DNA of 64,000 nt from Hyphomicrobiales bacterium (GTDB lineage Bacteria; Pseudomonadota; Alphaproteobacteria; Rhizobiales; Rhizobiaceae). The DNA lies in assembly GCA_900469445.1 (NCBI GenBank), contig UBXM01000033.1, positions 161,238 to 225,237 on the forward strand, read 5' to 3'. Numbering within the stretch: position 1 is the first letter of the stretch; the number at the start of each line of letters is the position of its first letter. The notes beneath the pieces are model-generated. The model saw only the letters and a program-made list of their open reading frames with translations, searched no databases and was not told the DNA's origin. Shown piece by piece: positions 25,823 to 34,861 of this stretch. The translations under genes and the position numbers were made by a program.

Positions 25823-27175
25823 ATGGCAGAGGCAACAATTCCGGCGACTGGTCCGTCGTCATCGGCACTGGAGCGGGACGCAAGGCATATTCACGATGAC
25901 AAGCCGATTTCGGCGGGTAATATCGCCATCGGTGTCGTGATCGGTCGAACATCCGAATTCTTCGACTTCTTCGTTTTCGGCCTGGGGTGTGTGCTGGTCT
26001 TTCCCCGGCTGGTCTTCCCCTTTGCCCCGGATCCGGTCACTGCAACGCTTTATTCGTTTGCCATCTTTTCGCTCGCTTTTCTGGCACGGCCCGTCGGTTC
26101 GTTCGTCTTCATGTGGATCGACCGGACTTTCGGCCGCGGTACCAAGCTGACAACGGCTTTGCTCATTCTCGGCGGCTCGACGGCATCCATCGCCTTCCTG
26201 CCGGGTTATGAGACGATCGGCCTGTGGTCCGTGGCGCTGCTGGCGCTGTTCCGGCTCGGTCAGGGTTTTGCGCTTGGAGGAGCGTGGGACGGTCTGGCCT
26301 CCCTGCTGGCGATGAACGCGCCGCCGAATCGTCGGGGCTTTTATGCGATGATCCCGCAGCTGGGTGCGCCGGTCGGTTTCGCATTGGCCAGCATCCTCTT
26401 CGGATATTTCGTCGTTAATCTGTCGGATGCGGACTTCCTCGATTGGGGCTGGCGTTTTCCTTTCTTCGTCGCATTTGCGATCAATGTCGTAGCCCTGTTC
26501 GCAAGGCTGCGTATCGTCGCTTCGCATGAATTCGGCACGGCGATGGAAAATCATGAGCTTGAAGCCAAGCCGATCTCCGAAATGCTGCGGGTCCATGGTT
26601 TCGATGTCGTGATCGGTGCCTTTGCGCCGCTCGCCAGCTTCGCCATGTTCCATCTGGTCACGATTTTCCCGTTGAGCTGGGTGACCCTTTATGGCGGTCA
26701 GTCGGCCGGCGCCTTCCTTTTCGTCCAGGTTCTGGGAGCGCTCTGCGGTTTCGCAACCATCATGCTGTCGGGTTACCTGGCCGATCGCATCGGACGTCGA
26801 CGCCAGCTGCTGATCGGCGCTTTCATCATCGCCATCTTCAGCTTCACCGCGCCGTTCCTTCTCAATGCAGGAGGTGTGGGACAGGCAGCCTTCATCATCC
26901 TGGGCTTTGCAATCCTCGGTCTTTCCTTCGGTCAGGCTTCCGGATCTGTCTCCTCACGCTTCAGCGCGGGTTACAGATATACCGGCTCGGCGCTGACATC
27001 CGACCTTGCCTGGTTGATTGGTGCAGGTTTCGCGCCATTGGTGGCGCTTGGCCTTGCCAGCAATTTCGGCATCATCTTCATTGGCGGTTATCTGATTTCC
27101 GGCGCGATCTGCACGATCCTCGCGCTCATCCTCAGCAGCACCATTGATACCGCCGACACACCGGCAAAACCATAG
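25823..27175 (+). CDS. MFS transporter, metabolite:H+ symporter type
   Basis: A 450-residue inner-membrane transporter with 12 predicted helices. The first helix region IGVVIGRTSEFFDFFVFG and the loop WIDRTFGRG after helix 2-3 match the metabolite:H+ symporter (MHS) family, which includes carriers for organic acids, betaines and shikimate. The second half has SGYLADRIGRRRQ, the repeated MFS loop motif. AAGGAGG lies 12 nt before the start. It is divergent from cyoA and followed by a hairpin. The substrate is unknown. Confidence 0.87.
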   Translation: MAEATIPATGPSSSALERDARHIHDDKPISAGNIAIGVVIGRTSEFFDFFVFGLGCVLVFPRLVFPFAPDPVTATLYSFAIFSLAFLARPVGSFVFMWIDRTFGRGTKLTTALLILGGSTASIAFLPGYETIGLWSVALLALFRLGQGFALGGAWDGLASLLAMNAPPNRRGFYAMIPQLGAPVGFALASILFGYFVVNLSDADFLDWGWRFPFFVAFAINVVALFARLRIVASHEFGTAMENHELEAKPISEMLRVHGFDVVIGAFAPLASFAMFHLVTIFPLSWVTLYGGQSAGAFLFVQVLGALCGFATIMLSGYLADRIGRRRQLLIGAFIIAIFSFTAPFLLNAGGVGQAAFIILGFAILGLSFGQASGSVSSRFSAGYRYTGSALTSDLAWLIGAGFAPLVALGLASNFGIIFIGGYLISGAICTILALILSSTIDTADTPAKP

Positions 27176-27180
27176 AAACC

Positions 27181-27219
27181 GGGCGCAGCGGGACGGATAT
27201 CTCGTCCCGCTGCCCTCTC
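27181..27219 (+). terminator. Hairpin terminator of the MFS gene
   Basis: A 13-bp stem with a 2-nt bulge (27181-27195 with 27203-27215) starts 6 nt past the stop. The following TCTCATCT is a weak T tract. Confidence 0.55.
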
Positions 27220-27386
27220 ATCTGCGTGGCGGCTCTTATAGGGCATGTGTGTTGTTCCGCGTGGCGCTGGCTCATGCTGGAGAAGTATCGATCTGTACAA
27301 AAAGTCGATTTGCCGCTTGCGCTTGTCATGAACCTATGGCAATAGGCCGCTCACCAACGACGCGGCACAGACCGCGCCGCCTGAAT

Positions 27387-27461
27387 GCTGCTATAGCTCA
27401 GGGGTAGAGCACTCCCTTGGTAAGGGAGAGGCCGAGAGTTCAAATCTCTCTAGCAGCACCA
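27387..27461 (+). tRNA. tRNA-Thr (GGT)
   Basis: A full cloverleaf. The acceptor arms GCTGCTA (27387-27393) and TAGCAGC (27451-27457) pair completely, with A and an encoded CCA after. The D arm contains AGCTCAGGGGTAGAGC, the anticodon stem CTCCC/GGGAG encloses TTGGTAA with anticodon GGT, and the T arm has the AGAGTTCAAATCTCT pattern. It reads ACC and ACU codons. Confidence 0.96.
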
Positions 27462-27594
27462 TTTTCCATTTGATTACAATCACCTGAAAAGCGATCCGCT
27501 GCGGTAAAACGTATGTCCGCGTTGCCATGCGCAGGCTATCGAGATATCCTTGTTGCCTTGAAAGCCGGAACTCTAGGGGAAAAGGATCTGCGCG

Positions 27595-27921
27595 ATGAAA
27601 CTATTGCGGACATTTTTCCATTTTCTGAGTTTTGCGGCACTGGCAGCGGCAGTTCTCGTCGGCACGATCGACTCAATCCAGTCCGTTTCGTCGTCGGATG
27701 TAGTCTTGACCAGTCTCGGCAATGCCTGGCTCAATCTCGATCCGGAAAGTCTGACACTGGCAGAACTGTCGGCAGATGACTATATCAGCGCAGATATATG
27801 GCGACCCTATGTGGCGCCGGTTCTGGCGCAGCCGGCCGGTGCCGTATTTCTCGTCCTGGCTTTGCTTTTCTGGATGGTGGGCTACAAGAGAAAGTCCTTT
27901 GCCGGACGGTTCTCGGCCTGA
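27595..27921 (+). CDS. Small two-helix membrane protein of unknown function
   Basis: A 108-residue protein with a membrane helix at about residues 8-26 (possibly an uncleaved signal) and a second at 78-97. The loop of about 50 residues between them, likely in the periplasm, contains SLTLAELSADDYIS. AAAGGA at 8 nt supports the start. It ends 59 nt before msrA on the same strand, suggesting co-transcription. No family is recognised. Confidence 0.75.
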   Translation: MKLLRTFFHFLSFAALAAAVLVGTIDSIQSVSSSDVVLTSLGNAWLNLDPESLTLAELSADDYISADIWRPYVAPVLAQPAGAVFLVLALLFWMVGYKRKSFAGRFSA

Positions 27922-27980
27922 ACGGCAAGCAATTCCAGGCGAAAGCTCGAAAAACAATGTCGCCGGATGAGGAGGCAGAT

Positions 27981-28640
27981 ATGTTCCTGAATGAGATCTT
28001 CAACAAGAAGACTGCAATGCCCTCGTCGGAGACGGCCTTGCCCGGACGGCAGGAGGCGATCCCGACCGCCGAAACCCATTTCGTCAATGGGAAGCCGATT
28101 GATGGGCCGTATCCGGACGGCCTTGAGGTTGCTTATTTCGGTATGGGATGCTTCTGGGGCGCCGAGCGCCTTTTCTGGAAAATGCCGGGTGTCCATGTCA
28201 CCGCCGTAGGTTATGCGGGCGGCATCACGCCCAACCCGACCTATCATGAAACGACAACCGGGCTCACCGGCCATGCCGAAATCGTCAAGGTCGTCTTTGA
28301 TCCGAATGTCATCTCCTACCGTCAGTTGCTGAAGGCGTTCTTTGAAGAGCACGACCCGACCCAGGGCATGCGGCAGGGCAATGATATCGGCACGACCTAC
28401 CGTTCCGCGATCTACACGACGAGTGAAAGCCAGGCTGGCCAGGCGCGTGAGGCGCTGGATGCCTTCCAGGAAGCGCTGAACAAGGCCGGTCGCGATACGC
28501 CGATAACCACGGAACTCGCACCCGTGCCGACCTTCTATTATGCGGAAGATTACCACCAGCAGTATCTTGCCAAGAATCCGGCGGGCTACTGCGGTCTCAA
28601 GGGCACCGGTGTTTCATGCCCGGTCGGCCAGGCGGCTTGA
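27981..28640 (+). CDS. msrA: Peptide methionine sulfoxide reductase A
   Basis: A 219-residue enzyme that reduces the S form of methionine sulfoxide in proteins and free Met. The catalytic GCFWG motif has C57 as nucleophile; GYAGG and YHQQYL are the substrate pocket, and two Cys near the end (in GYCGLKGTGVSC) act as resolving residues. GAGGAGG at 6 nt fixes the start at 27981, dropping an upstream extension. Length and layout match proteobacterial MsrA. It needs thioredoxin for recycling. Confidence 0.94.
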   Translation: MFLNEIFNKKTAMPSSETALPGRQEAIPTAETHFVNGKPIDGPYPDGLEVAYFGMGCFWGAERLFWKMPGVHVTAVGYAGGITPNPTYHETTTGLTGHAEIVKVVFDPNVISYRQLLKAFFEEHDPTQGMRQGNDIGTTYRSAIYTTSESQAGQAREALDAFQEALNKAGRDTPITTELAPVPTFYYAEDYHQQYLAKNPAGYCGLKGTGVSCPVGQAA

Positions 28641-28703
28641 ACCTGCAATAATATGATTTGAAACGCCGCGGATTTGTGCAGGTCCGCGGCGAATTCGTGC
28701 AGG
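28641..28703 (+). repeat. Hairpin with loop complementary to upstream bases
   Basis: CGCCGCGGA (28664-28672) pairs with TCCGCGGCG (28683-28691). The loop contains TGCAGG, which is complementary to ACCTGCA right after the msrA stop (28641-28647), and GTGCAGG is repeated at 28697-28703. It may be the msrA terminator without T tail or a pseudoknot-like element. Rest of the gap to 28772 shows nothing clear. Confidence 0.45.
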
Positions 28704-28773
28704 CTGCCAAAGGGATAGGCGCTTTTGCCAGATGAAAAAAATCTGGTGAATTTTTCTGGCGCACATGCGAGAG

Positions 28774-28847
28774 TAGGTATAGCCAAGCCTTTGAAGAGGG
28801 GCGGGTGACCGCATGGCGTCCGTAGGCCGGACCCGCGGGAGGACCTA
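28774..28847 (+). promoter_or_regulatory. Candidate structured leader of the nucleoside-import operon
   Basis: Two nested stems can form upstream of the BMP gene: TAGGT (28774-28778) with ACCTA (28843-28847), and inside it GCGGGT (28801-28806) with ACCCGC (28831-28836). A short reading frame, ATG at 28813 to TAA at 28846-28848, would encode the 11-residue MASVGRTRGRT across the inner stem. No known riboswitch class was recognised. It may be cis-regulatory RNA or a leader peptide, and the fold was traced by eye only. Confidence 0.35.
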
Positions 28848-28872
28848 ACAGTAAAAAAAACAGGGCTGCACG

Positions 28873-29865
28873 ATGAAGAAAACCCTTTTGAGCCTTCTTG
28901 CCGTGGCTGCGATGTCGACGACAGCGCTGGCCGCCGAGATCAAGCCGGCGCTGGTCTATGGCACCGGTGGAAAATTCGATAAATCCTTCAACGAGGCCGC
29001 CTATGCCGGCGCCGAAATGTACAAGAAGGAAACCGGCACCGAATACCGCGATTTCGAGCCGACCAGCGATACGCAGGGCGAGCAGGCGATCCGCAATTTC
29101 GCGAGCCGCGGCTATAACCCGGTCATCGCCGTCTCCTTCGCCTGGACCTCGGCCATGGAAAAGGTCGCCGGCGAATTTCCGGATACTAAATTCGTCATCG
29201 TCGACTCGGTCATCGATCTGCCGAACGTCCGCTCCGTCGTCTATAACGAAGCCGAAGGCTCCTATCTCGTCGGCCTGCTCGCCGGCATGGCCTCCAAGAC
29301 CGGCAAGGTCGGCTTCGTCGGCGGCATGGATATTCCGCTGATCCGCAAGTTTGGCTGCGGCTATGTGCAGGGCGCCAAGGCCGCCAAGCCCGGCATGCAG
29401 GTCTTCCAGAACATGGTCGGCACCACCGGCGCTGCCTGGAATGACCCGGTGCGTGCAGGTGAACTCACCAAGAACCAGATCGATCAGGGCGCCGACGTGA
29501 TCTATGCGGCTGCCGGTGCATCCGGTCTCGGTGTGCTGCAGACCGCAGCCGACAACAAGAAACTGTCGATCGGCGTCGACAGCAACCAGAACCACGTCCA
29601 TCCGGGCTCGGTTCTGACATCGATGGTCAAGCGCGTCGATCTGGCTGTCTATAATGCCTATAAGGATGCCGCAGAAGACAAGTTCACTGCAGGCGTTCAG
29701 TCGAACGGCATCAAGGATGACGGCGTCGTTGCCGCGATCGACGACGACAACAAGGCGCTCATTACGCCGGAAATGCAGGCTGCGCTCGATAAGGCAAAGG
29801 CGGACATCATTGCCGGCACCGTCAAGGTGCATGACTACATGACGGACAATTCCTGCCCGATGTAA
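28873..29865 (+). CDS. BMP-family nucleoside-binding lipoprotein/periplasmic protein
   Basis: A 330-residue periplasmic solute-binding protein of the basic membrane protein (BMP/PnrA) family, which binds purine nucleosides for ABC uptake. A signal peptide of about 20 residues ends ALAA with no lipobox Cys. The family landmarks GKFDKSFNEAAY (nucleoside pocket), VVYNEAEGSYLVG and DSNQNHVHPGSVLTSMVK are visible. It starts the operon of ATPase and two permeases and is followed by a strong terminator. The salvage genes downstream fit nucleoside import. Confidence 0.93.
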   Translation: MKKTLLSLLAVAAMSTTALAAEIKPALVYGTGGKFDKSFNEAAYAGAEMYKKETGTEYRDFEPTSDTQGEQAIRNFASRGYNPVIAVSFAWTSAMEKVAGEFPDTKFVIVDSVIDLPNVRSVVYNEAEGSYLVGLLAGMASKTGKVGFVGGMDIPLIRKFGCGYVQGAKAAKPGMQVFQNMVGTTGAAWNDPVRAGELTKNQIDQGADVIYAAAGASGLGVLQTAADNKKLSIGVDSNQNHVHPGSVLTSMVKRVDLAVYNAYKDAAEDKFTAGVQSNGIKDDGVVAAIDDDNKALITPEMQAALDKAKADIIAGTVKVHDYMTDNSCPM

Positions 29866-29879
29866 GTCAAGGATCGAAG

Positions 29880-29913
29880 GGGCGCATGGCGAAAACCGCC
29901 ATGCGCCCTTTTT
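29880..29913 (+). terminator. Strong terminator inside the nucleoside-import cluster
   Basis: A 12-bp perfect stem (29880-29891 with 29897-29908), loop AAAAC and a TTTTT tail lie 15 nt after the binding-protein stop and 26 nt before the ATPase start. It probably lets the binding protein be made in excess, with partial readthrough into the transport and salvage genes. Confidence 0.85.
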
Positions 29914-29938
29914 GCATATAGAGAGCAAGGTCGAACCA

Positions 29939-31465
29939 TTGAACCTTCAGTCTTCAGCGAATGAGCCCGCGATCGAGCTTGTCGGCATCGACAAGAAATT
30001 CGGCGCAGTCCACGCCAACAAGAATATCAACCTTTCCGTCGGCAAGGGATCGATCCACGGGATCATCGGCGAAAACGGTGCCGGAAAATCGACACTGATG
30101 TCGATCCTCTACGGCTTCTATCATGCCGACGAAGGCGAGATCCGCATTCAGGGCAGGCCGGTTTCGATCCGCGACAGCCAGGCCGCGATCGCCGCGGGCA
30201 TCGGCATGGTCCACCAGCATTTCATGCTGGTGGAAAATTTCACCGTGCTCGAAAATGTCATGCTTGGCGCCGAAGGCGGGCAGTTGCTGGCCAAGGGTGT
30301 GGCCGGTGCGCGCAAGGAGCTGAAGCGGCTCGAGACGGATTACGGCCTGGAAGTCGATCCGGATGCGCTGATCGAGGAACTGCCTGTCGGCAGGCAGCAG
30401 CGCGTCGAAATCCTCAAGGCCCTTTATCGCGGTGCCGATATTCTCATTCTCGATGAACCGACGGGCGTCCTCACGCCGGCCGAAGCCGACCACCTGTTCC
30501 GTATTCTTCAGGTCCTGCGTGATCAGGGCAAGACAATCATCCTCATCACCCACAAGCTGCGCGAAATCATGGCGATCACCGACACGGTGTCGGTCATGCG
30601 CCGCGGCGAAATGGTCGCGACCCGCAAGACTGCCGAAACGACGGTTGCCGAACTTGCCGAATTGATGGTGGGCCGCCGCGTGCTGCTGCGCGTTGAAAAA
30701 CAGGAAGCAAAGCCCGGCCCGGTTCTTCTGTCCGTTAAGAACCTGATCGTGAAGGATGGCCGCGGCGTCACCATGGTCGACGACGTGTCTTTCGATGTCC
30801 GGGCCGGTGAAATCGTCGGTATCGCCGGTGTCGCCGGCAACGGTCAGTCGGAACTGCTGGAGGCGCTGGCCGGCATCCGTAAGCCCGTCTCGGGCGAAAT
30901 CTTCATCGACGGCAAGCCGGTCGAAGCCGCCGATCCGGCACTTCTGCGCCAGCTCGGCCTTGCGCATATCCCGGAAGACCGGCACCACATGGGGCTTGTG
31001 CTGAAATTCGAGGAATACGAAAACTCCATCCTCGGTTATCACCACGACCCGCGTTATGGCCGCGGCGCGATGCTGGATCTCGATGCGATCCGCAGACAGG
31101 CCGAGGAACAGATCGCCAAATATGACATCCGCCCGCCGAATGCGCAGCTGAAGACCGCCAATTTCTCAGGCGGCAACCAGCAGAAGATCGTCGTTGCCCG
31201 CGAGATCGAGCGCGATCCGAAAATGCTTCTGATCGGTCAGCCGACCCGCGGCGTCGATATCGGCGCGATCGAATTCATTCACCGCCGCATCATCGAGATG
31301 CGGGATACCGGGAAGGCGGTTCTCTTGGTTTCGGTCGAGCTCGACGAAATCCGTTCGCTGTCGGATCGTATCCTCGTCATGTTCGCCGGCAAGATCGTCG
31401 GTGAAAAGCCGTCGGATGCGGATGAACAGACGCTTGGCCTGATGATGGCGGGGATCGCGGCGTGA
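29939..31465 (+). CDS. Nucleoside ABC importer ATPase (double domain)
   Basis: A 508-residue ATPase of the sugar/nucleoside type with two nucleotide-binding domains. The first has GENGAGKST and LLILDEPTG-like Walker B (ILILDEPTGVL) and the LPVGRQQR signature. The second has the weak Walker A GVAGNGQS and signature FSGGNQQK, as usual in RbsA-like proteins. TTG at 29939 is chosen for AAGG at 8 nt; TTG at 29912 is open but lies in the terminator tail. It pairs with the two permeases that follow. Confidence 0.92.
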   Translation: MNLQSSANEPAIELVGIDKKFGAVHANKNINLSVGKGSIHGIIGENGAGKSTLMSILYGFYHADEGEIRIQGRPVSIRDSQAAIAAGIGMVHQHFMLVENFTVLENVMLGAEGGQLLAKGVAGARKELKRLETDYGLEVDPDALIEELPVGRQQRVEILKALYRGADILILDEPTGVLTPAEADHLFRILQVLRDQGKTIILITHKLREIMAITDTVSVMRRGEMVATRKTAETTVAELAELMVGRRVLLRVEKQEAKPGPVLLSVKNLIVKDGRGVTMVDDVSFDVRAGEIVGIAGVAGNGQSELLEALAGIRKPVSGEIFIDGKPVEAADPALLRQLGLAHIPEDRHHMGLVLKFEEYENSILGYHHDPRYGRGAMLDLDAIRRQAEEQIAKYDIRPPNAQLKTANFSGGNQQKIVVAREIERDPKMLLIGQPTRGVDIGAIEFIHRRIIEMRDTGKAVLLVSVELDEIRSLSDRILVMFAGKIVGEKPSDADEQTLGLMMAGIAA

Positions 31466-31544
31466 CGATGTCTGCATATGATAAGATTTCGGAGTATGGG
31501 ATGAACGAGGCACGGATCGAAACCGGGCGAAAGGGGAGGCGCGC

Positions 31545-32648
31545 ATGAGCACGGCTTCGGTCCCATTGCCCGCCTGGATCAACTACGGCGTCATCCCGCT
31601 GTTGAACCTCGTCCTGGCTTTCTTCTTTTCCGGCCTCGTCGTCTGGGCGATCGGCGAAAACCCGTTCGATGCGCTCAATTTCCTCATTCAGGGGGCGCTT
31701 GGTCGCGGTGATGCGATCGGGTTTACCCTGTTTTACGCCACGAGCTTCATCTTCACCGGCCTTGCGGTCGCTGTTGCCTTCCATGCCGGCCTCTTCAATA
31801 TCGGGGCGGAAGGTCAGGCCTATGTCGGCGGTCTGGGAGCCGCTCTGGTGGCTCTGTCGCTAGATCATTACGTGCCGTGGTATGTCACCATGCCCTTTGC
31901 CGTCATCGGTGCGGCCCTCTTTGGTGCTGCCTGGGCGTTCATTCCCGCGTGGCTGCAGGCCAAGCGCGGCAGCCACGTCGTCATCACCACCATCATGTTC
32001 AACTTCATCGCCGCCACGCTGATGGTCTATCTGCTGGTGAATGTCTTCATCGTTCCAGGCAAGATGGCGCCGGAAACGCGGACGTTCCTGGCCGGCGGGC
32101 AGCTTCCCAAGCTGGATTGGCTAATGGCGCTGTTCGGCCTCAAGCTCGGTCCGGCGCCGTTCAACGTGTCGTTCATCATAGCGCTCGTGATGTGTTACCT
32201 CGTCTGGCTGCTGATCTGGCGCACCAAGCTGGGCTACGAGATGCGCACGCTCGGCGTCAGTCCCACCGCCGCCGTTTATGCCGGCATCCCTTACGTCCGC
32301 ACTGTCATCATCGCCATGCTGATTTCCGGTGGCTTGGCCGGCATGATGTCGCTCAATGCCGTCATGGGAGCCTCGGCCCGCCTGCAGGTGGAATTCGTTG
32401 CCGGTGCAGGTTTTGTCGGCATCGCCGTTTCGCTGATGGGACGCAGCCATCCGGTCGGCATCATCCTTGCCGCCATCCTGTTCGGTATTCTTTATCAGGG
32501 CGGCGCCGATCTCTCCTTCGAGATGCCGAACATCACCCGCGACATGATCGTGGTCATCCAGGGCCTCGTCATCTTTTTTGCCGGCGCGCTGGAATACATG
32601 CTGCGCCCGGCCATGGTGCGGCTCTACCAGACTGCGACGGGGAAATAG
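31545..32648 (+). CDS. Nucleoside ABC importer permease 1
   Basis: A 367-residue membrane protein of the BPD_transp_2 family with about ten helices. The conserved GLFNIGAEGQAYVGGLGAAL and LGVSPTAAVYAGIP segments are typical of the first permease in BMP systems (like YufP/NupB). GGGGAGG at 6 nt supports the start. A 79-nt gap separates it from the ATPase, whose stop is at 31465. It forms the channel with permease 2. Confidence 0.93.
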   Translation: MSTASVPLPAWINYGVIPLLNLVLAFFFSGLVVWAIGENPFDALNFLIQGALGRGDAIGFTLFYATSFIFTGLAVAVAFHAGLFNIGAEGQAYVGGLGAALVALSLDHYVPWYVTMPFAVIGAALFGAAWAFIPAWLQAKRGSHVVITTIMFNFIAATLMVYLLVNVFIVPGKMAPETRTFLAGGQLPKLDWLMALFGLKLGPAPFNVSFIIALVMCYLVWLLIWRTKLGYEMRTLGVSPTAAVYAGIPYVRTVIIAMLISGGLAGMMSLNAVMGASARLQVEFVAGAGFVGIAVSLMGRSHPVGIILAAILFGILYQGGADLSFEMPNITRDMIVVIQGLVIFFAGALEYMLRPAMVRLYQTATGK

Positions 32649-32650
32649 CC

Positions 32651-33622
32651 ATGGAATATTTCGACACTTTCGTCAGCATTCTGGGGTCGGCGATCCGCCT
32701 GTCCATCCCGCTGCTCTTCACCGCGCTTGCAGGTCTTTTCTCCGAACGGGCCGGCATTTTCGATATCGGCCTTGAAGGCAAGATGCTGGCATCGGCCTTC
32801 GCCGCCGCCTGCGCCGCCTATTGGACCGGCAATGCCTGGGCCGGCCTCGGGGCCGGCATCATGGTCGCGATCATCTTCTCGCTGCTGCACGGCTTTGCTT
32901 CGATCACCAATCGCGGCAACCAGATCGTCTCCGGCGTGGCGCTGAACTTCATTGCTGCGGGACTGACCATCGTGCTCGGCACCGCCTGGTTCAACCAGGG
33001 CGGTCGTACCGGTCAGGTTCCGCCGGAAGGGCGTTTCTCCGGCATCGTCCTGCCGGGTGCGGAGATGATGCGCGACGTGCCGATCATCGGCCCGCTCTAT
33101 GCAAACGTCATCTCCGGCAACAACATCCTCACCTATATCGCTTTCCTCATGGTGCCGCTCTCCTGGTGGGTTCTCTATCGCACCCGCTTCGGCCTGCGCC
33201 TGCGCGCCGTCGGTGAAAATCCGGGTGCCGTGGATACGGCAGGTGTCTCGGTTGTCTGGCTGCGCTATCGTGCACTGATCGTCACGGGCTTCCTCGCCGG
33301 CTTTGCCGGCACCTATCTGTCGATCGCCCAGTCCGCCGCCTTCATCAACAACATGTCCGCCGGCAAGGGCTATATCGCGCTCGCGGCTCTGATCTTCGCC
33401 AAGTGGAAGCCGGTGCCGGTCATGTTCGCCTGCCTTCTGTTCGGTTTTCTCGATGCCTTCGCCAATTTCATGCAGGGCAAGTCTCTGCCGATGATCGGCG
33501 AGGTTCCGGTGCAGATCTTCCAGGCATTGCCCTACATCCTCACCTGCATCCTGCTGGCCGGTTTCATCGGCGTCGCCCGCCCGCCCAAGGCCGGTGGCGT
33601 CGCCTATACGAAGGAACGTTGA
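32651..33622 (+). CDS. Nucleoside ABC importer permease 2
   Basis: A 323-residue membrane protein of the same family (like YufQ/NupC) with about nine helices and the landmarks ERAGIFDIGLEGKMLASAFAA and VGENPGAVDTAGVSV. It starts 2 nt after permease 1 ends, so the two are translationally coupled; an upstream frame is noise. The cdd gene follows 4 nt later. Confidence 0.93.
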   Translation: MEYFDTFVSILGSAIRLSIPLLFTALAGLFSERAGIFDIGLEGKMLASAFAAACAAYWTGNAWAGLGAGIMVAIIFSLLHGFASITNRGNQIVSGVALNFIAAGLTIVLGTAWFNQGGRTGQVPPEGRFSGIVLPGAEMMRDVPIIGPLYANVISGNNILTYIAFLMVPLSWWVLYRTRFGLRLRAVGENPGAVDTAGVSVVWLRYRALIVTGFLAGFAGTYLSIAQSAAFINNMSAGKGYIALAALIFAKWKPVPVMFACLLFGFLDAFANFMQGKSLPMIGEVPVQIFQALPYILTCILLAGFIGVARPPKAGGVAYTKER

Positions 33623-33626
33623 TCCG

Positions 33627-34019
33627 ATGTCTCACGAATTGTTCGAGGCCGCCCGAGAGGCGATGACCAGGGCCTATGCGCCCTATTCGAAATTCCCGGT
33701 CGGCGTTGCTCTGAAGGCCGATGACGGCAAGGTCTATCTCGGCGCCAATATCGAGAACCTGTCCTTTCCTCAGGGCTGGTGCGCCGAACCGACGGCGATC
33801 GGCGCCATGGTTATGGGCGGTGGAAAGAAGATCGTCGAGCTGGCGGTAATTGCCGAAAAGCTGCCGCTCTGCACGCCCTGCGGCGGCTGCCGGCAGAAGA
33901 TTTCGGAATTCGCTTCGGCCGATACACGCATCTATCTGTGCAACGAGGTCGGCGTGGCAAAGACCGTCACCATGGCCGAACTCCTGCCCTATGCCTTTGA
34001 AACGGATGTCCTCGGATGA
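33627..34019 (+). CDS. cdd: Cytidine deaminase
   Basis: A 130-residue homotetrameric-type cytidine deaminase that converts cytidine and deoxycytidine to uridine and deoxyuridine. The zinc site is C52, C85 and C88 with E54 as proton shuttle, seen in WCAEPTA and PCGGCRQ. The usual Arg after CAE is Pro here (CAEPT). AAGGA is upstream. The stop overlaps the next start (ATGA). Confidence 0.93.
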   Translation: MSHELFEAAREAMTRAYAPYSKFPVGVALKADDGKVYLGANIENLSFPQGWCAEPTAIGAMVMGGGKKIVELAVIAEKLPLCTPCGGCRQKISEFASADTRIYLCNEVGVAKTVTMAELLPYAFETDVLG

Positions 34020-34813
34020 CGACGGTAACCGATCTGCTGGTTGAACGGCTGGATGGCCTCGTGCCGCGTGTGGCGATCGTGCTGGGCTCCGGTCTCGGCT
34101 CGCTGGTGGATGGCGTGACCGATCAGATCCGCATCTCCTACAGGGAACTTGAAGGTTTTCCGGTAAGCGGCGTCACCGGCCATGCGGGCGAACTCGTGGC
34201 GGGTTATCTCGGCAGCCAGCCGGTGATCATGTTGTCCGGTCGTGCCCACTATTATGAGCATGGTGATCCCAAGGCCATGCGCTTTCCGCTCCAGGTGCTG
34301 AAAGGGCTTGGCGTCCAGTCGCTGATCCTCACCAATTCGGCAGGCTCGGTGCGCGAGGACATGCCCCCCGGTTCGGTCATGCAGATCACCGACCATATCA
34401 ACTATTCCGGCATGAACCCGCTGATCGGCGAACATGGCGATCAGCGCTTCGTCGGTATGACGAGCGCCTATGATGCCGATCTCGCATTGAAAATGCGCAA
34501 TGCCGCGATCCGGGTCGGCGTGACACTCTACCAGGGCGTCTACATGTGGTTCTCCGGTCCAAGCTTCGAGACACCGGCCGAAATCCGCATGGCGCGCACG
34601 CTGGGTGCCGATGCCGTCGGCATGTCGACCGTGCCGGAAGTCATCCTTGCCCGCTATTTCGGCCTCAAGGTTGCCGCCGCCTCGGTCGTCACCAATTACG
34701 GGGCAGGCATGACCGGTGCCGAACTCAGTCACGAGGAAACCAAGGACATGGCGCCCGTCGGCGGCGCGCGGCTGGCCTCGGTCCTTCATGAAATGCTCAG
34801 CGGCGATCCCTGA
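34016..34813 (+). CDS. punA: Purine nucleoside phosphorylase, trimeric type
   Basis: A 265-residue phosphorylase that splits inosine, guanosine and their deoxy forms into base and (deoxy)ribose-1-phosphate. Family landmarks are GSGLGSL (residues 23-29), GHAGE, RAHYYEHGD, SGPSFETPAE and TNYGAG, as in the trimeric PNP/XapA family. It overlaps cdd by 4 nt. The symbol deoD or xapA could also be used. Confidence 0.92.
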   Translation: MTTVTDLLVERLDGLVPRVAIVLGSGLGSLVDGVTDQIRISYRELEGFPVSGVTGHAGELVAGYLGSQPVIMLSGRAHYYEHGDPKAMRFPLQVLKGLGVQSLILTNSAGSVREDMPPGSVMQITDHINYSGMNPLIGEHGDQRFVGMTSAYDADLALKMRNAAIRVGVTLYQGVYMWFSGPSFETPAEIRMARTLGADAVGMSTVPEVILARYFGLKVAAASVVTNYGAGMTGAELSHEETKDMAPVGGARLASVLHEMLSGDP

Positions 34814-34861
34814 CTTATCAACGCCATAGCGGCAAGATGCCATATTTCGCAGCCGCCGCGG

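Noticed and set aside
30800..30870. Missing Lys in the second Walker A of the nucleoside importer ATPase
   Set aside because: GVAGNGQS is normal for the second domain of RbsA-like ATPases, so it is not an anomaly.
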